From assembly GCA_905478325.1 (NCBI GenBank), contig CAJQIB010000023.1:1-45388 (forward strand): 45,388 nucleotides of DNA, given 5' to 3'. The first letter of the stretch is position 1, and every line of letters starts with the position of its first letter. Source of the stretch: an uncultured Flavobacteriales bacterium (lineage in GTDB: Bacteria > Bacteroidota > Bacteroidia > Flavobacteriales_D > Sanyastnellaceae). Below the pieces are notes generated by a model. That model made no database searches and was not told the DNA's origin. It saw nothing but the letters and a program-made list of their open reading frames with translations. Below are positions 17,985 through 28,500 of the stretch, piece after piece. The position numbers were made by a program, and so were the translations under genes.

Positions 17985-19289
17985 ATGACAAAGAACTCTT
18001 CATTCTCCAATTCGCAAGCCGACACATTCAGCATCGAGCACGCGCGCAACATGGATTCGAACGATTCCTTAAGCGGATTTCGAGAGCGATTTCACATTCC
18101 CTTGATCGGTGGGGAAGAGGCCATCTATTTCACAGGGAACTCCTTGGGCTTGCAACCAAAGTCTGCAAAGCAGGCGTTGGAAACTGAACTTGAGGACTGG
18201 GCCAAATGGGGCGTCGAAGGTCACTTTCACGCCACGAATCCATGGGTAGACTACCATGAGCGCTTTACGGAAGGGTTGTGTCATGTGACAGGCGCAAAAC
18301 CACACGAAGTGGTTGCCATGAATGCCCTCACGGTCAATTTGCATTTGCTTTTGGTCAGTTTTTATCAGCCATCAGGAAAGCGAACCAAAATCCTTTGCGA
18401 GGCGAAGGCCTTTCCTTCGGATCAATATGCTTTAGCCAGTCAAATCAGATTCCACGGCGGAAATCCTGAAACGGATTTGATCGAAATTCAGCCACGACCG
18501 GGTACCCACGTCATTGACGAAGCCGATATCGAAGCCGTATTAACGAAATCTGGAGACGAAATCGCCTTGGTCCTCATGGGAGGTGTCCATTATTTCAGCG
18601 GGCAATTGTTGGACATGGAACGCATTGCACGCGCTGCTCATGCCGCCGGCGCTTATTGCGGATTCGATTTGGCTCATGCCATCGGCAATGTTGTTTTAAA
18701 CCTGCATGATTGGAATGTCGATTTCGCCTGCTGGTGCAGCTACAAATACCTCAACTCTGGTCCAGGTGCTGTCGCCGGAGCATTCATCAATGAGCAGCAC
18801 ACCGGCCGTGAAGACATCCCAAGACTCGAAGGTTGGTGGGGACACGACGCCAAGAAACGGTTCTTGATGGAGCCTACGTTCGAAAGTATGGGGACTGCCG
18901 AAGCGTGGCAAATGTCCAACGCTCCCGTTCTCAATATGGCCGTTCATGCTGTTGCATTGGATCTATTTCTTGAAGCCGGTCTACCTGCCTTGCGTGAACG
19001 TGGCGATCGACTCACCGCTTACCTTGAACAAGCCATTCATGATGTCGCACTCAAAAACGACATCGCTTTGGAAGTCATTACTCCAGCAGACTCTCAACGA
19101 AGAGGCTCTCAAGTCTCAGTCATTGCTCACGGATACGGAAAATCGCTGTTTGATCAATTGAGTGAAAAAGGAGTCGTAGCAGATTGGAGAGAGCCCAATG
19201 CCATCCGCATGGCTCCCGTTCCTCTGTACAATTCTTTTGAAGATATTGCCCGATTCCACGCCATCTTCTTGGAAGCAACCGCATCGTAA
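17985..19289 (+). CDS. kynU: Kynureninase
   Basis: 434 residues if started at the ATG at 17985; an ATG at 17931 would add 18 residues, and the start is not certain. It is a PLP enzyme that cleaves kynurenine or 3-hydroxykynurenine to (3-hydroxy)anthranilate and alanine. The PLP lysine is K254 in CWCSYKYLNSGPG. Conserved blocks include YFTGNSLGLQPK, MNALTVNLHLL, CEAKAFPSDQYA, FDLAHAIGN and LEGWWGHD, and it resembles animal kynureninases closely. With nbaC in the same window this supports a eukaryote-like kynurenine route to quinolinate and NAD; tryptophan dioxygenase, formamidase, kynurenine monooxygenase and nadC are not seen here. The KtrA-like gene follows after 24 bp. Confidence 0.96.
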   Translation: MTKNSSFSNSQADTFSIEHARNMDSNDSLSGFRERFHIPLIGGEEAIYFTGNSLGLQPKSAKQALETELEDWAKWGVEGHFHATNPWVDYHERFTEGLCHVTGAKPHEVVAMNALTVNLHLLLVSFYQPSGKRTKILCEAKAFPSDQYALASQIRFHGGNPETDLIEIQPRPGTHVIDEADIEAVLTKSGDEIALVLMGGVHYFSGQLLDMERIARAAHAAGAYCGFDLAHAIGNVVLNLHDWNVDFACWCSYKYLNSGPGAVAGAFINEQHTGREDIPRLEGWWGHDAKKRFLMEPTFESMGTAEAWQMSNAPVLNMAVHAVALDLFLEAGLPALRERGDRLTAYLEQAIHDVALKNDIALEVITPADSQRRGSQVSVIAHGYGKSLFDQLSEKGVVADWREPNAIRMAPVPLYNSFEDIARFHAIFLEATAS

Positions 19290-19313
19290 AGGGAAACAAC
19301 CGAAATTAGCCCC

Positions 19314-20009
19314 ATGCCTCAATCCTCTCGCTTCGCCGTTTTCGGCATCGGCCGCTATGGCACACAGATTGCCTTAGCCTTGGCTTCCAAAGGTGCTGAA
19401 GTATTCACTTTTGACAGCAATTCTGTCCGATCAGAAAACATCAAAGACAGCGTAGCCCTCGCTGTAACGTTGGACGCAACGGACATTCGAGCCCTCAAAA
19501 CACAGCGGGTTCAAGACATGGATGCCGCCGTCGTTGCCATCGGAGAGAACTTCGAGGCCACTGTGTTGACAGCGTTGAATTTGCTTGATCTCGGCGTCCC
19601 TCGTGTGATTGTCCGATCCAATGGTGAGCACCAGCAGCGCATATTGTCCAGTCTCGGAGTGAAAGAAATTTTGACTCCCGAAAGCGAGGTTGCCAGTGTG
19701 ATCTCAGAGCGACTGATTCACCCGAACATTGGCGGGTTTCTTGAGCTTCCCGATGACTATGAAATCGCCGAAATTCATGCACCCAAGAACTGCATCGGGC
19801 GCCCACTTGGCAGCATCGACTTGACCAACCGATACGAATTGCGCCTGATTACGATCAGACGGGTTTTTGAAACGGATGAGGAAGGGTTGTCAAAAACTGA
19901 GCACATCATCGGAGTGCCAAAGCCTGAAATGGAAATCGAAGCCACTGATACACTCGTTGTGTTCGGCACCTTAACCGCTGTGAAGCGGTTTTTGGAAATC
20001 AACTCCTGA
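19314..20009 (+). CDS. ktrA: KtrA/TrkA-type K+ transport regulatory protein (RCK domains)
   Basis: 231 residues: an N-terminal Rossmann RCK domain with FGIGRYG (residues 10-16) and the acidic strand end FTFDS, then a RCK_C domain (about 135-228; EIHAPKNCIGRPLGSIDL and TDTLVVFGTL). Such proteins bind nucleotides and gate KtrB/TrkH-type potassium channels from the cytoplasmic side. The membrane partner is not adjacent: the previous gene is kynU and the next converges from the other strand after 15 bp. The 24-bp spacing from kynU suggests co-transcription with an unrelated function. Confidence 0.88.
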   Translation: MPQSSRFAVFGIGRYGTQIALALASKGAEVFTFDSNSVRSENIKDSVALAVTLDATDIRALKTQRVQDMDAAVVAIGENFEATVLTALNLLDLGVPRVIVRSNGEHQQRILSSLGVKEILTPESEVASVISERLIHPNIGGFLELPDDYEIAEIHAPKNCIGRPLGSIDLTNRYELRLITIRRVFETDEEGLSKTEHIIGVPKPEMEIEATDTLVVFGTLTAVKRFLEINS

Positions 20010-20024
20010 TTCAGTAATCGCGTT

Positions 20025-21647
20025 TTATCGCAAAACACGCACAGCCCCTTCTGCTTCGAACCACGTACTCAACGAACCAGAAGGGTCGGTGTAGTGGCGG
20101 TATTTCGCTTTCCAGATATAGAGCTCATCCTGCACGTAATGTGTCAGGGAAGGCGATTGTGCATGCCAATAATCTCCGATTGAATTCGCTTGCCAAACGA
20201 GATTGCCCCAACGGTTGTAAAGCTGGAAGTTCAGTTCAACCAGGTTTCGACCTTCAATGCGCAAGACTTCATTCAATCCATCCCCGTCGGGGGTAAACGC
20301 CGTTGGAATGAAAAGGGTCGGCTCAGAGCAAAACCCCTGGACAAAAGTAGCCTGCTCACTTTCGCAGCCAATGTCATTCGTAACCACCACACCAAACGAT
20401 CCAGGGCCACTGATCGCAATCGAATTGCTCGTTGCTCCATTTTCCCATTGGTACCCAGCAAACCCCGCAGGCACACCCAAAACATACTCTACTCCCGGGA
20501 AATCATCGAAACAAAGTGAGGTGTCTCCCGTCAAGTAAAATTCTGGGCTAGGCAACGCCAACACCTCCACCAATGCACTGTTTGTGCAGCCTCCGGCGTC
20601 CGTCACTAAAACTTGATAAACTCCCGATTCGTTGATCAACACCTCAGCTTCATTGGGTCCATGGGACCAATTGAACTGAAATGGGCCAGTTTCGAGATTC
20701 GTAGGCGATGCATCCAAAACCACACCGGGTGAAGCGCATGTTGTTGTGGAGTCTGGCAAGGTCAATAAAGGCCCATCTGTAAAAATCACATCAAGCACAT
20801 CCGAGTGGGAACATCCTTCTGGAGACGTAGCGGTCAGTCCATACGTTCCGCTCGCTGTTACTTCAAGCACGGGAAGAACAGCGTCCGCTTCAGACCATTC
20901 GAACACGTAATCCGATGGCAATTCAGGATCTATGGTGACCACGTCCCCAGCACACGCCACAATATCTGCACCCAACTCCATATCCGGAAAAATTGAAACC
21001 ACTTCAACAACATCACTAGCAAAGCACCCAGTTGCGCCGAGCCCATCGATTGTGGCTGTCACCGTGTAGACTTGACTCAATTCCTCCATCATCTGTGGAT
21101 TGGAAGCCAGGGCGTTACTCAGTCCCACTGCCGGTTGCCACTGCCACGTGACTGGATTCGAAATGTCCACACTGGCAACCAGGCTCGCTCCCAAGGTTGA
21201 GCACAACAACAAATCCGGACCTCCGTCCACCTCAAAATCGGGATAAACAGTGATGCTGATGTCGTCCAAAAAAACGTCCCCTGTAGGCGAGGTCATCACC
21301 GCGGAGTAGACCGTGGTGGCAATTGGGTTTACGGTTACAGACTGGGCATAGGGATCACTCACTTCCCCTGCTGGAGTCCATTCAAACGTCCAATCAGCGA
21401 CATTGGTCGTGGGGTCAAAAGCGAGCACGTTGCAATACAAGGAAACCGGATCGAGCTGACCGGCACAAAAGAAATTCTGCGATGTCGCGATGTATGGCTG
21501 CGCCGCGATTTGCGTTAGAAAACCGCCGCCAAACAGCACCGTAAGGCCTATCAGAACGCGATGGATGTCGCATCGATTTTGGTTGCTCAATTGTTGCAAT
21601 TTTCTCACGTTAACTAAACTTTTACTGTTCCAATTCTTCGTCTTCAC
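20025..21647 (-). CDS. Secreted Ig/PKD-repeat protein with T9SS type B (gliding-associated) C-terminal domain
   Basis: 540 residues as drawn; a GTG start at 21608 would avoid the 26-bp overlap with the previous gene and still leave the hydrophobic signal (LIGLTVLFGGGFLTQIAAQ). The middle consists of repeated Ig/SprB/PKD-like units with phrases such as WTFEWTPAGEVSDP, ASGTYGLTATSPEGC and NESGVYQVLVTDAGGC. The last 90 residues are the CHU_C/TIGR04131 type: FIPTAFTPDGDGLNEVL, LYNRWGNLVWQ, DELYIWKAKYR. Proteins with this ending leave the cell by the T9SS and are often adhesins involved in gliding. It is the last gene of the comF-msrC-lipoprotein run. Confidence 0.88.
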   Translation of the reverse strand: MKTKNWNSKSLVNVRKLQQLSNQNRCDIHRVLIGLTVLFGGGFLTQIAAQPYIATSQNFFCAGQLDPVSLYCNVLAFDPTTNVADWTFEWTPAGEVSDPYAQSVTVNPIATTVYSAVMTSPTGDVFLDDISITVYPDFEVDGGPDLLLCSTLGASLVASVDISNPVTWQWQPAVGLSNALASNPQMMEELSQVYTVTATIDGLGATGCFASDVVEVVSIFPDMELGADIVACAGDVVTIDPELPSDYVFEWSEADAVLPVLEVTASGTYGLTATSPEGCSHSDVLDVIFTDGPLLTLPDSTTTCASPGVVLDASPTNLETGPFQFNWSHGPNEAEVLINESGVYQVLVTDAGGCTNSALVEVLALPSPEFYLTGDTSLCFDDFPGVEYVLGVPAGFAGYQWENGATSNSIAISGPGSFGVVVTNDIGCESEQATFVQGFCSEPTLFIPTAFTPDGDGLNEVLRIEGRNLVELNFQLYNRWGNLVWQANSIGDYWHAQSPSLTHYVQDELYIWKAKYRHYTDPSGSLSTWFEAEGAVRVLR

Positions 21648-23271
21648 GTTTCAAACTCCAAGTCCATTCCATTTCCCAATTCGATCGAACCTCCAACGCT
21701 TCCGGGAGGTAAAAATACGGCTCAGGCGTTTGTTGGCGCAACGGGGCTATGGCCTGCCAGATGGAATCGTTGTTGGCATCCAACTCGAATCCCACTTCAT
21801 ATTGACCTGGGTGCAACTTTGGCCAACCCACAATCGTGTCCGACTCGCACCGAATCCGCGACAATCCCACCTTCGCTTTGCCTTTTGGAGAACATCTTAA
21901 CCATCCCGGGCCTGGAAGGTCACTGACAGCCAACGTAAAACTTCCAAAATGATCCTCGGGCCACGTTTTCCATTTCCACATCAAGGTGTCTTGAACACTT
22001 GCCCCTTCTCGGCTCGTCACACCGCCGGGAAAAATGGTCAACTCATACTGCTGACCCGGGACTTCCTCTGTTCGGATTTCCACTGAGTGGCCCCCTGTAC
22101 TGGATGCCGATAGCGTCACATCATTCGGTGAAATCAGTTGATTGATGGTGTCCACGCGCAAGCTCCAAAGCGCAGGATCAACCGAACGCAAAACACGCCC
22201 AAACTCCCACGTTCGTTCACTTCTTACATCTGTTTTTGCTGACCACTGAGGCGCCATATTCAGCGCGCTTCCAATTGGAGATCGCGTCAACCGCGCTTGC
22301 AAAGAATCGGCGCCATCCGTCCATGTCCAAATCACGAGTGGGCTTTCTAAAAATTGAGGCTCTTGGGTCCACAATTTGACACTATCCCCGGTTCTGAACC
22401 AGAGGATGTCCAAGGCCTTATCATCCATAAGCACCGACCACTCCTCCTCCATCTCTTCTTCATTTTTAGGGGCTAAAACCCGCATAAATCCGGAAGAATC
22501 GACAGAGGCCGATGCAATATAAGTAGGTGACAATGGGGGCGCTGTTGGCGCGAACAACCAAGGTGCAGCCCACCTTTCTCCCGCTGCGATAGACATGTTA
22601 CTGAATGCCAACGACTCGCCAGGATTCCAACGGTAGTCCCGATTGACATCCTCCACCGCGAGTGCTTTGTAAAGACCTGCGGCTAAAAAAGATCCCTGAA
22701 AAAATCCTTCTTCATCTGTGATGGCGACAGCCACTGGCCGTTCTCCGCCCCAAATACTATCCCAAGGTGTTGAATCTTTGAAAAACAAAGTGCGCAACGC
22801 ACCGACTCCGCTTCCGGTGAGATGATCGACAACTTGACCCTCCAACGTCAAGGTATCCAATTCACTCCCGGTCGAAAAGGCAAAGAACAACGCTTCCGCA
22901 GGGTTGGATTCGTGCAAATCCACCAATGCGTCTCCAAAATTTAAGACGTAGGTCGTCTCGGCTTCAAACCAATCCGATTCAAAGAGAACATGTACCTCCT
23001 TCCCTTTGGTTTTGAATTGCGGGGTTCCTGCGATGGGAGGAGAAATCAACATTTGTTGCACGGCATTCCGGGAGACAACGTACTCGTCAAACCGCAGTGT
23101 CAGCGACTCAAGCTGGAGATCAGAAGACCCATTGGGCGGCGTCATCTCAAGCACTTGCGGAGCCGTTTCATCCAGTGGGCCTCCCACGGGAGATGACACT
23201 TGAGCGCATCCGATAACCAGAGTGATTCCTAGAAACCACCCCATGCGAATCCTCCAGTTTCCTTGCTTCAT
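21622..23271 (-). CDS. Ig-like (Big_5) domain lipoprotein
   Basis: 549 residues from the ATG at 23271, chosen because it overlaps the msrC stop codon as ATGA and gives a compact lipoprotein signal with lipobox VIGC (Cys 22). After the Cys come the family-typical SSPVGGPLDETAP and a Big_5-like Ig domain (FDEYVVSRNAVQQMLISPP, TTYVLNFGDALVDL, FFAFSTGSELDTL). A carboxypeptidase-regulatory-like segment (LEGQVVDHLTGSGVGAL, VNRDYRWNPGESLAF) follows. Homologues are common in Bacteroidota as outer-membrane or surface lipoproteins of unknown role. Its 3' end overlaps the T9SS type B gene. Confidence 0.85.
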   Translation of the reverse strand: MKQGNWRIRMGWFLGITLVIGCAQVSSPVGGPLDETAPQVLEMTPPNGSSDLQLESLTLRFDEYVVSRNAVQQMLISPPIAGTPQFKTKGKEVHVLFESDWFEAETTYVLNFGDALVDLHESNPAEALFFAFSTGSELDTLTLEGQVVDHLTGSGVGALRTLFFKDSTPWDSIWGGERPVAVAITDEEGFFQGSFLAAGLYKALAVEDVNRDYRWNPGESLAFSNMSIAAGERWAAPWLFAPTAPPLSPTYIASASVDSSGFMRVLAPKNEEEMEEEWSVLMDDKALDILWFRTGDSVKLWTQEPQFLESPLVIWTWTDGADSLQARLTRSPIGSALNMAPQWSAKTDVRSERTWEFGRVLRSVDPALWSLRVDTINQLISPNDVTLSASSTGGHSVEIRTEEVPGQQYELTIFPGGVTSREGASVQDTLMWKWKTWPEDHFGSFTLAVSDLPGPGWLRCSPKGKAKVGLSRIRCESDTIVGWPKLHPGQYEVGFELDANNDSIWQAIAPLRQQTPEPYFYLPEALEVRSNWEMEWTWSLKREDEELEQ

Positions 23272-23807
23272 TCCCATTGATTCCATCGTGATTCAAGGTG
23301 ATCGATGATCGATGCAAATCCTTCGACATCGACTTGAGAAAAGTCTGCTGGCTTGGTGGAGTCAATGTCCAGAACCGCCACGACTTCGCCTTCCACCACT
23401 ACCGGTAGAACCAATTCCGCAATCGACAAAGCACTGCAGGCAATGTGACCTGGAAACGCCTCTACATCATCGACAACTTGCACTGATTTCGAATCCCATG
23501 CCGCCGCACAAACTCCCTTACCGCGGTGCAATCGTGTGCACGCCACAGGCCCTTGAAAAGGCGCTAAAACGAGTTCATCCCGTTGTTGATCTACCACGTA
23601 AAACCCAACCCAATGCCAGTCAAAGGCCGCATAAATCGCCGCCGAGAGATTCGCCAGATTCGCTGTGCGATTTACTTCACCTTCCAACAACGCAATCCAT
23701 TGTGGTTGCATCGCGTGGTATACGGCCATGCGGTTGTTCCCGTTTGAGGATTTCGTTGAACTGGGCATCCGTGCAAAGATACCTACTGCATCATGACATC
23801 CATTCAT
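23268..23807 (-). CDS. msrC: Free methionine-(R)-sulfoxide reductase (GAF domain)
   Basis: 179 residues. A single GAF domain of the fRMsr type: HWVGFYVVD, LAPFQGPVACTRL, RGKGVCAAAW, DVEAFPGHIACSALS, ELVLPV and LDIDSTKPADF. The three redox cysteines are C90, C100 and C124, with the same spacing (10 and 24) as in the E. coli enzyme. It reduces free Met-R-sulfoxide in the cytoplasm. The chosen start overlaps the comF stop codon by 4 bp; the ATG at 23729 would remove 26 residues, but the C-x9-C spacing to the N-terminus fits the longer form. Confidence 0.93.
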   Translation of the reverse strand: MNGCHDAVGIFARMPSSTKSSNGNNRMAVYHAMQPQWIALLEGEVNRTANLANLSAAIYAAFDWHWVGFYVVDQQRDELVLAPFQGPVACTRLHRGKGVCAAAWDSKSVQVVDDVEAFPGHIACSALSIAELVLPVVVEGEVVAVLDIDSTKPADFSQVDVEGFASIIDHLESRWNQWE

Positions 23808-24478
23808 GCCAGCGCAAGGGCCAAAGTTCCAACTACCCGATGGGGAGAATCATCCAACGCGGAGGCGCACACCCGAAACGTGGTGCCCGTTGTCAGGACG
23901 TCATCAACGAGTAACACTTTTCTTGAAGTCTCTAAAACACCCTCCCGGTAGAAGTAGGTCATGTCCAATTTTTCCCGCCGCTCTCTCCTGTTCATACCGG
24001 TTAACGATGCTCCGTGCTTTGCCCTTCCAAGTAGCTTGGGTTCGATGGGGACATTCCACACCGATGCAATCCCCTTGGCGACCCACTCCGCTTGATTGAA
24101 TCCTCGGTTCAGCTGTCTACGCCAATGGAGAGGGATGGGGACTAGCACAAGTGATTCGAGGGGAAAGGGAACCTCTTCAGCCCCGCTGGCCAACCACCGA
24201 CCCCAGTGCCAAGCCAACTTTCGATCTCCACGGTATTTGATGTCTCGAATTTGCCGTTCCAGAAAGTCACATTCCCTCAATCGAAACCCCACTTGACCCC
24301 ACTTCGTCGCTAGCCGTTCTTGCATCAAAATCCGGCCGATCCTACCACGCAAATCAGGCCATCGCGTGGAACAAATGCTACAACAAGAAAACCGGGTGGA
24401 CTGCGAGAGCATCCAAGACCCGCAACTCACACAATGCTGAGGAAAGAGAACGTCACTGAGACTTTGGAGGATCAACAT
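23804..24478 (-). CDS. comF: ComF-family phosphoribosyltransferase-like protein
   Basis: 224 residues. An N-terminal zinc-ribbon-like part has C16/C19 and C33/C36, followed by the ComF core with IRDIKYRGDRKLA, PIPLHWRRQLNRGFNQAE and the PRPP-binding signature VLLVDDVLTTGTT (residues 188-200). ComF proteins are linked to DNA uptake and recombination in several bacteria, although the exact reaction is unknown. It is the first gene of the minus-strand run and diverges from the DUF72 gene with 73 bp between the starts. Confidence 0.92.
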   Translation of the reverse strand: MLILQSLSDVLFPQHCVSCGSWMLSQSTRFSCCSICSTRWPDLRGRIGRILMQERLATKWGQVGFRLRECDFLERQIRDIKYRGDRKLAWHWGRWLASGAEEVPFPLESLVLVPIPLHWRRQLNRGFNQAEWVAKGIASVWNVPIEPKLLGRAKHGASLTGMNRRERREKLDMTYFYREGVLETSRKVLLVDDVLTTGTTFRVCASALDDSPHRVVGTLALALA

Positions 24479-24535
24479 GCCCGAATGTGCAGCTGCTTTC
24501 TTTTCGTTTTAAGCACGCTTCATGCTTGTCACGTC

Positions 24536-24543
24536 TAAATTTG
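24536..24543 (+). promoter_or_regulatory. -7 box (TAAATTTG) of the DUF72 gene
   Basis: Exact TAnnTTTG match on the plus strand, 8 bases before the ATG at 24552 and downstream of another in-frame ATG at 24522. If it is used, the longer start cannot be translated, which decides the start. No clear -33 TTG was found. Confidence 0.5.
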
Positions 24544-24551
24544 TGGTCTCC

Positions 24552-25472
24552 ATGAAATTCGGAAAACTCCCCTCCATCGATGCCTGCACCGAAGATTTTT
24601 TTCGGTTGCCTCCTCTGGAACCCCGCTTTTGCGCGCTGACGTCAGAGCCGCAATCCACTCAGGTTGAAGTTCGGACGGGAGGAACCATGTGGACCATTCG
24701 GCCTTGGCGCGGCGTGGTCTACCCCCAAAAGGCGGTCCAGCGGAGTTGGCCCGAATGGTACGGAAAACAGTTTTCGAGTCTCGAATTCAACGCAACGCAT
24801 TACCGCATCTATCCCCCTGAGAAAATGGCAGAATGGGCGGCGGCCATGCCTGAGGATTTCCGCTTTTGCCCAAAATTTCCGCAAATCATCTCGCATTATC
24901 GCCGCTTCAATCGATGCGAAGGCCCTACTGATGACTTCATCGATGGTATTCTCGCTTTGGGAAATCGGCTGGGAACCACCTTCATTCAACTCCCCCCGCA
25001 TTACGCCCCCAAACACGCGGCTTATTTGGTGGAATACCTCAAAAAATGGCCAGAGGAATTGACCTTATCCATTGAGTTTCGTCATCCAGAATGGTTCGAA
25101 GAAAGCCCCGAAGCATCGGCCCTATGGCAGCTCATGACCGACCGTGGGATTGGCGCAGTCATCTGCGATACCGCAGGCCGGCGAGACGCGTTGCACATGC
25201 GGATCACTTCTCCCCATGTCATCGTTCGGTTCGGCGGATATGAAGGGCATCCCCTAGACGATTTTCGAATCCGGCAATGGGCTCAGTGGGTCGACCAATG
25301 GAAAAACAGCGGCCTAAAGTCGTTTGATTTTCTAGTGCACGAACCGGATAGCGTTCTGACGCCGCAAACGTGCATTCGATTCAGTGAGCACTTGGAACAA
25401 GTGAGTGGATTGAGCTGCCGATCGCCAAAACTCATGAACCCATCACTACCGCTTTTTGACGCGCCACAATAG
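24552..25472 (+). CDS. DUF72 (YecE-like) TIM-barrel protein
   Basis: 306 residues from 24552. DUF72 landmarks are visible: YPQKAVQRSWPEWYGKQF, SLEFNATHYRIYP, RFCPKFPQIISH, GTTFIQLPP and SIEFRHPEWF, then ICDTAGRRDALHM and YVRFGGY-like VRFGGYEGH near the end. The fold is a TIM barrel; the biochemical role of the family is not firmly established. The N-terminus before residue 45 is less typical, and the usual GxxGWxYxxW entry motif is replaced by TIRPWRGVVYP. It converges on secA with 28 bp between the stop codons. Confidence 0.88.
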   Translation: MKFGKLPSIDACTEDFFRLPPLEPRFCALTSEPQSTQVEVRTGGTMWTIRPWRGVVYPQKAVQRSWPEWYGKQFSSLEFNATHYRIYPPEKMAEWAAAMPEDFRFCPKFPQIISHYRRFNRCEGPTDDFIDGILALGNRLGTTFIQLPPHYAPKHAAYLVEYLKKWPEELTLSIEFRHPEWFEESPEASALWQLMTDRGIGAVICDTAGRRDALHMRITSPHVIVRFGGYEGHPLDDFRIRQWAQWVDQWKNSGLKSFDFLVHEPDSVLTPQTCIRFSEHLEQVSGLSCRSPKLMNPSLPLFDAPQ

Positions 25473-25500
25473 ACGGCTCAAAGCCTGTAATTCCTGGTGA

Positions 25501-28500
25501 TCAAACGCCGTGGCACTTTTTAAATTTCTTCCCAGAACCGCAAGGACACGGTTCGTTTGGAAGCACTTTCTTCTCTACACGGATGGGTTCTGCTTTGCGC
25601 GGCGGAGGTGCATCGGCATTGCTGCCTTTACCCATAGCATTTTGACGTGCTGCAGCCATGGCTTGTTGCTGGATGTTCTGAACGCCCTCCTTTCTAATGT
25701 CCATGCGACCGGGGGCCAATGGACGCGCAACAGGAGCTTGTTTAACCGGCTGTTGTCCAGGACCTGTAGGAATCGTGCACTTGAGTAGAAATGATGCGAC
25801 CTCTGCATTCATGCGTTGAACCATTCCCTTGAACAATTCGTACGATTCAAACTTGTAAATCAACAGCGGATCCTTCTGCTCAAAACGAGCCAACTGTACG
25901 TTGGAGCGGAGGTCATCCATGTCCCTCAAATGCTCTTTCCAATACTGATCGATAATGGCCAAAACAACCGCCTTCTCCAGGCCTTCCATGACGCTAACGC
26001 CTTCCGAAATAACACTTTGATCAATGTCAGCTGCAACTTGAATCGTCTTGCGGCCATCCGTAAAAGGAACCAATATTTGTTTGAAATCGTTGGCCGGGTC
26101 GTCGTTGACACGTTGGATGACCGGATGCGCTCGAGCCGCCAGGTCTTTGAGTTTCATCCGATAAACCGTTTCAGCACTTTGGTAAGTCGCGTAAGCGATG
26201 TCTTCTGCATTTCCCGATGCAAAACCAGGCTCATCCACCGGAGGCTCTATTCCAAAATCACGGAGCAATGCCAAGCGAAATCCTTCATATTCTTTCTCAG
26301 GATGAAAGGCGATTACAGAGGACTCAACCAGTTCAAAGAACATATTCGCGATGTCCGTTCGAATGCGGTCTCCGTGTAATGCGTGGCGGCGACGCTTGTA
26401 GATCACCTCCCGCTGTGCGTTCATGACATCATCGTATTCCAACAAACGCTTCCGAACACCAAAGTTGTTTTCCTCGACCTTCTTTTGCGCCCTTTCGATC
26501 GATTTGGTGATCATCGAATGCTGGATCACATCTCCATCCTGATGTCCCATGCGGTCCATCATCTTCGAAACCCGATCCGACGAGAACAAGCGCATCAAAT
26601 CGTCTTCCAGCGACACGTAGAATTGTGATGACCCCGGGTCTCCTTGACGCCCTGCTCTTCCGCGCAATTGACGGTCGACACGTCGGCTGTCATGGCGCTC
26701 CGTTCCAATGATGGCCAATCCTCCAGATTGCTTGGTCGCTTCCGTCAGTTTGATGTCCGTTCCACGCCCTGCCATGTTGGTAGCAATCGTTACGGTTCCC
26801 GGCTTTCCTGCCTCACTGACAATCTCGGCTTCACGCTGGTGCAACTTGGCATTCAGCACCTGGTGCTTGATTTGACGAATGTCCATCATGCGCGAGAGCA
26901 GCTCGCTGACTTCAACGGTCGTCGTTCCCACCAAAATAGGGCGTCCCGCATCCCGCAATACCACAACATCATCGATGATGGCATTGTACTTTTCACGCTT
27001 CGTTTTGTACACCAAATCCTCTCGGTCATCCCGTGAGATCGGACGATTGGTCGGAATGGCCATCACATCCAATTCATAGATATCCCACAACTCTCCAGCT
27101 TCCGTTTCAGCCGTTCCTGTCATACCTGACAGCTTGTGGTACATCCTGAAATAGTTCTGCAGGGTGACGGTCGCATATGTTTGGGTCGCCGCTTCAATCT
27201 TCACACTCTCCTTGGCTTCAATCGCCTGATGGAGTCCATCCGAGAACCGGCGGCCATCCATGATCCGCCCTGTTTGCTCGTCGACAATCTTTACTTTGTT
27301 GTCCATCAGAACGTAATCCACGTCCTTTTCAAACAACGCATACGCCTTGAGCAGCTGATTCATCGTGTGCACACGAGCGCTTTTCACACCATAATCGGAC
27401 ATCAACTTGCTCTTCATCTCGAGCTTCGCTTCTTCGTCACCTGGGCCGTTATCAATGGTCACCAATTCCGTTGCCAAATCAGGCATCGTGAAGAATTGGT
27501 CGTCATCCATGTTGGCCGTCAGGTATTCAATACCGCGCTCGGTCAGCTCCACCTGGTTTTGCTTTTCGTCAATAACGAAGTACAACTCCTCATCTGCCTT
27601 CGGCATCTCTCGTTTGTTGTCCTGAAGATAGATTCCCTCCGTCTTCAACAACTGCTGCTTCATCCCTTCTCCACTCAAAAGCTTGATGAGCGGCTTGGAT
27701 TTGGGCAGTGCGCGGTAAGCGCGAAACAACGCTAGCCCCCCTTCAGATGTTTCATCCTTTGAAGCTCCTTCCTTGCCCAACAAACGCTTCGCATCAGCCA
27801 AAAACCCCTGGGCAGCTTTCTGCTGAATCCCAACCAATTGAACCACTTTGGGTTTCAAGGCATCAAATTCCTGCTGGTCGCCTTTGGGAGTCGGGCCACT
27901 GATAATCAGAGGTGTTCGCGCCTCATCGATCAAGACAGAATCCACCTCATCGACGATACCATAATGGTGCTTGCGTTGAACCAATTGTTCAGGGCGCTGC
28001 GCCATGTTGTCTCGGAGATAATCAAATCCGAATTCGTTGTTCGTGCCGTACGTGATGTCAGCGCGATACGCTTCTCTTCGTTGCTCACTGTTTGGTTGAT
28101 GCTTGTCAATGCAGTCAACGCGCATGCCATGAAACTCGAAAATTGGCGCCATCCATTCTGAGTCACGACGCGCCAAATAATCATTGACAGTGACGAGGTG
28201 TACTCCTTTTCCGGAAAGTGCATTGAGGAACATCGGGAGTGTTGCAACCAAGGTCTTTCCCTCTCCCGTTTGCATCTCCGCTACCTTCCCTCGGTGAAGT
28301 GCTGCACCACCGACCAATTGCACATCATAGTGTACCATATTCCACTCAACCTCCGACCCTGCTGCCATCCATTTGTTGCTCCAAACAGCACGGTCTCCAG
28401 TGATCTTCACACCTCCACGTCTTGCGGCAATATCTCGGTCCCATTGGGAGGCTTCCACTTCCAATTGATGATTTTCAGACAACCTGCGCGCTGTTTCCTT

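Noticed and set aside
17890-19312. Shared sequence GAAATTAGCC before kynU and before the KtrA-like gene
   Set aside because: Only two copies; the reverse strand looks like a degenerate -7 box for hemL in one case, and there is no further support for a common operator.
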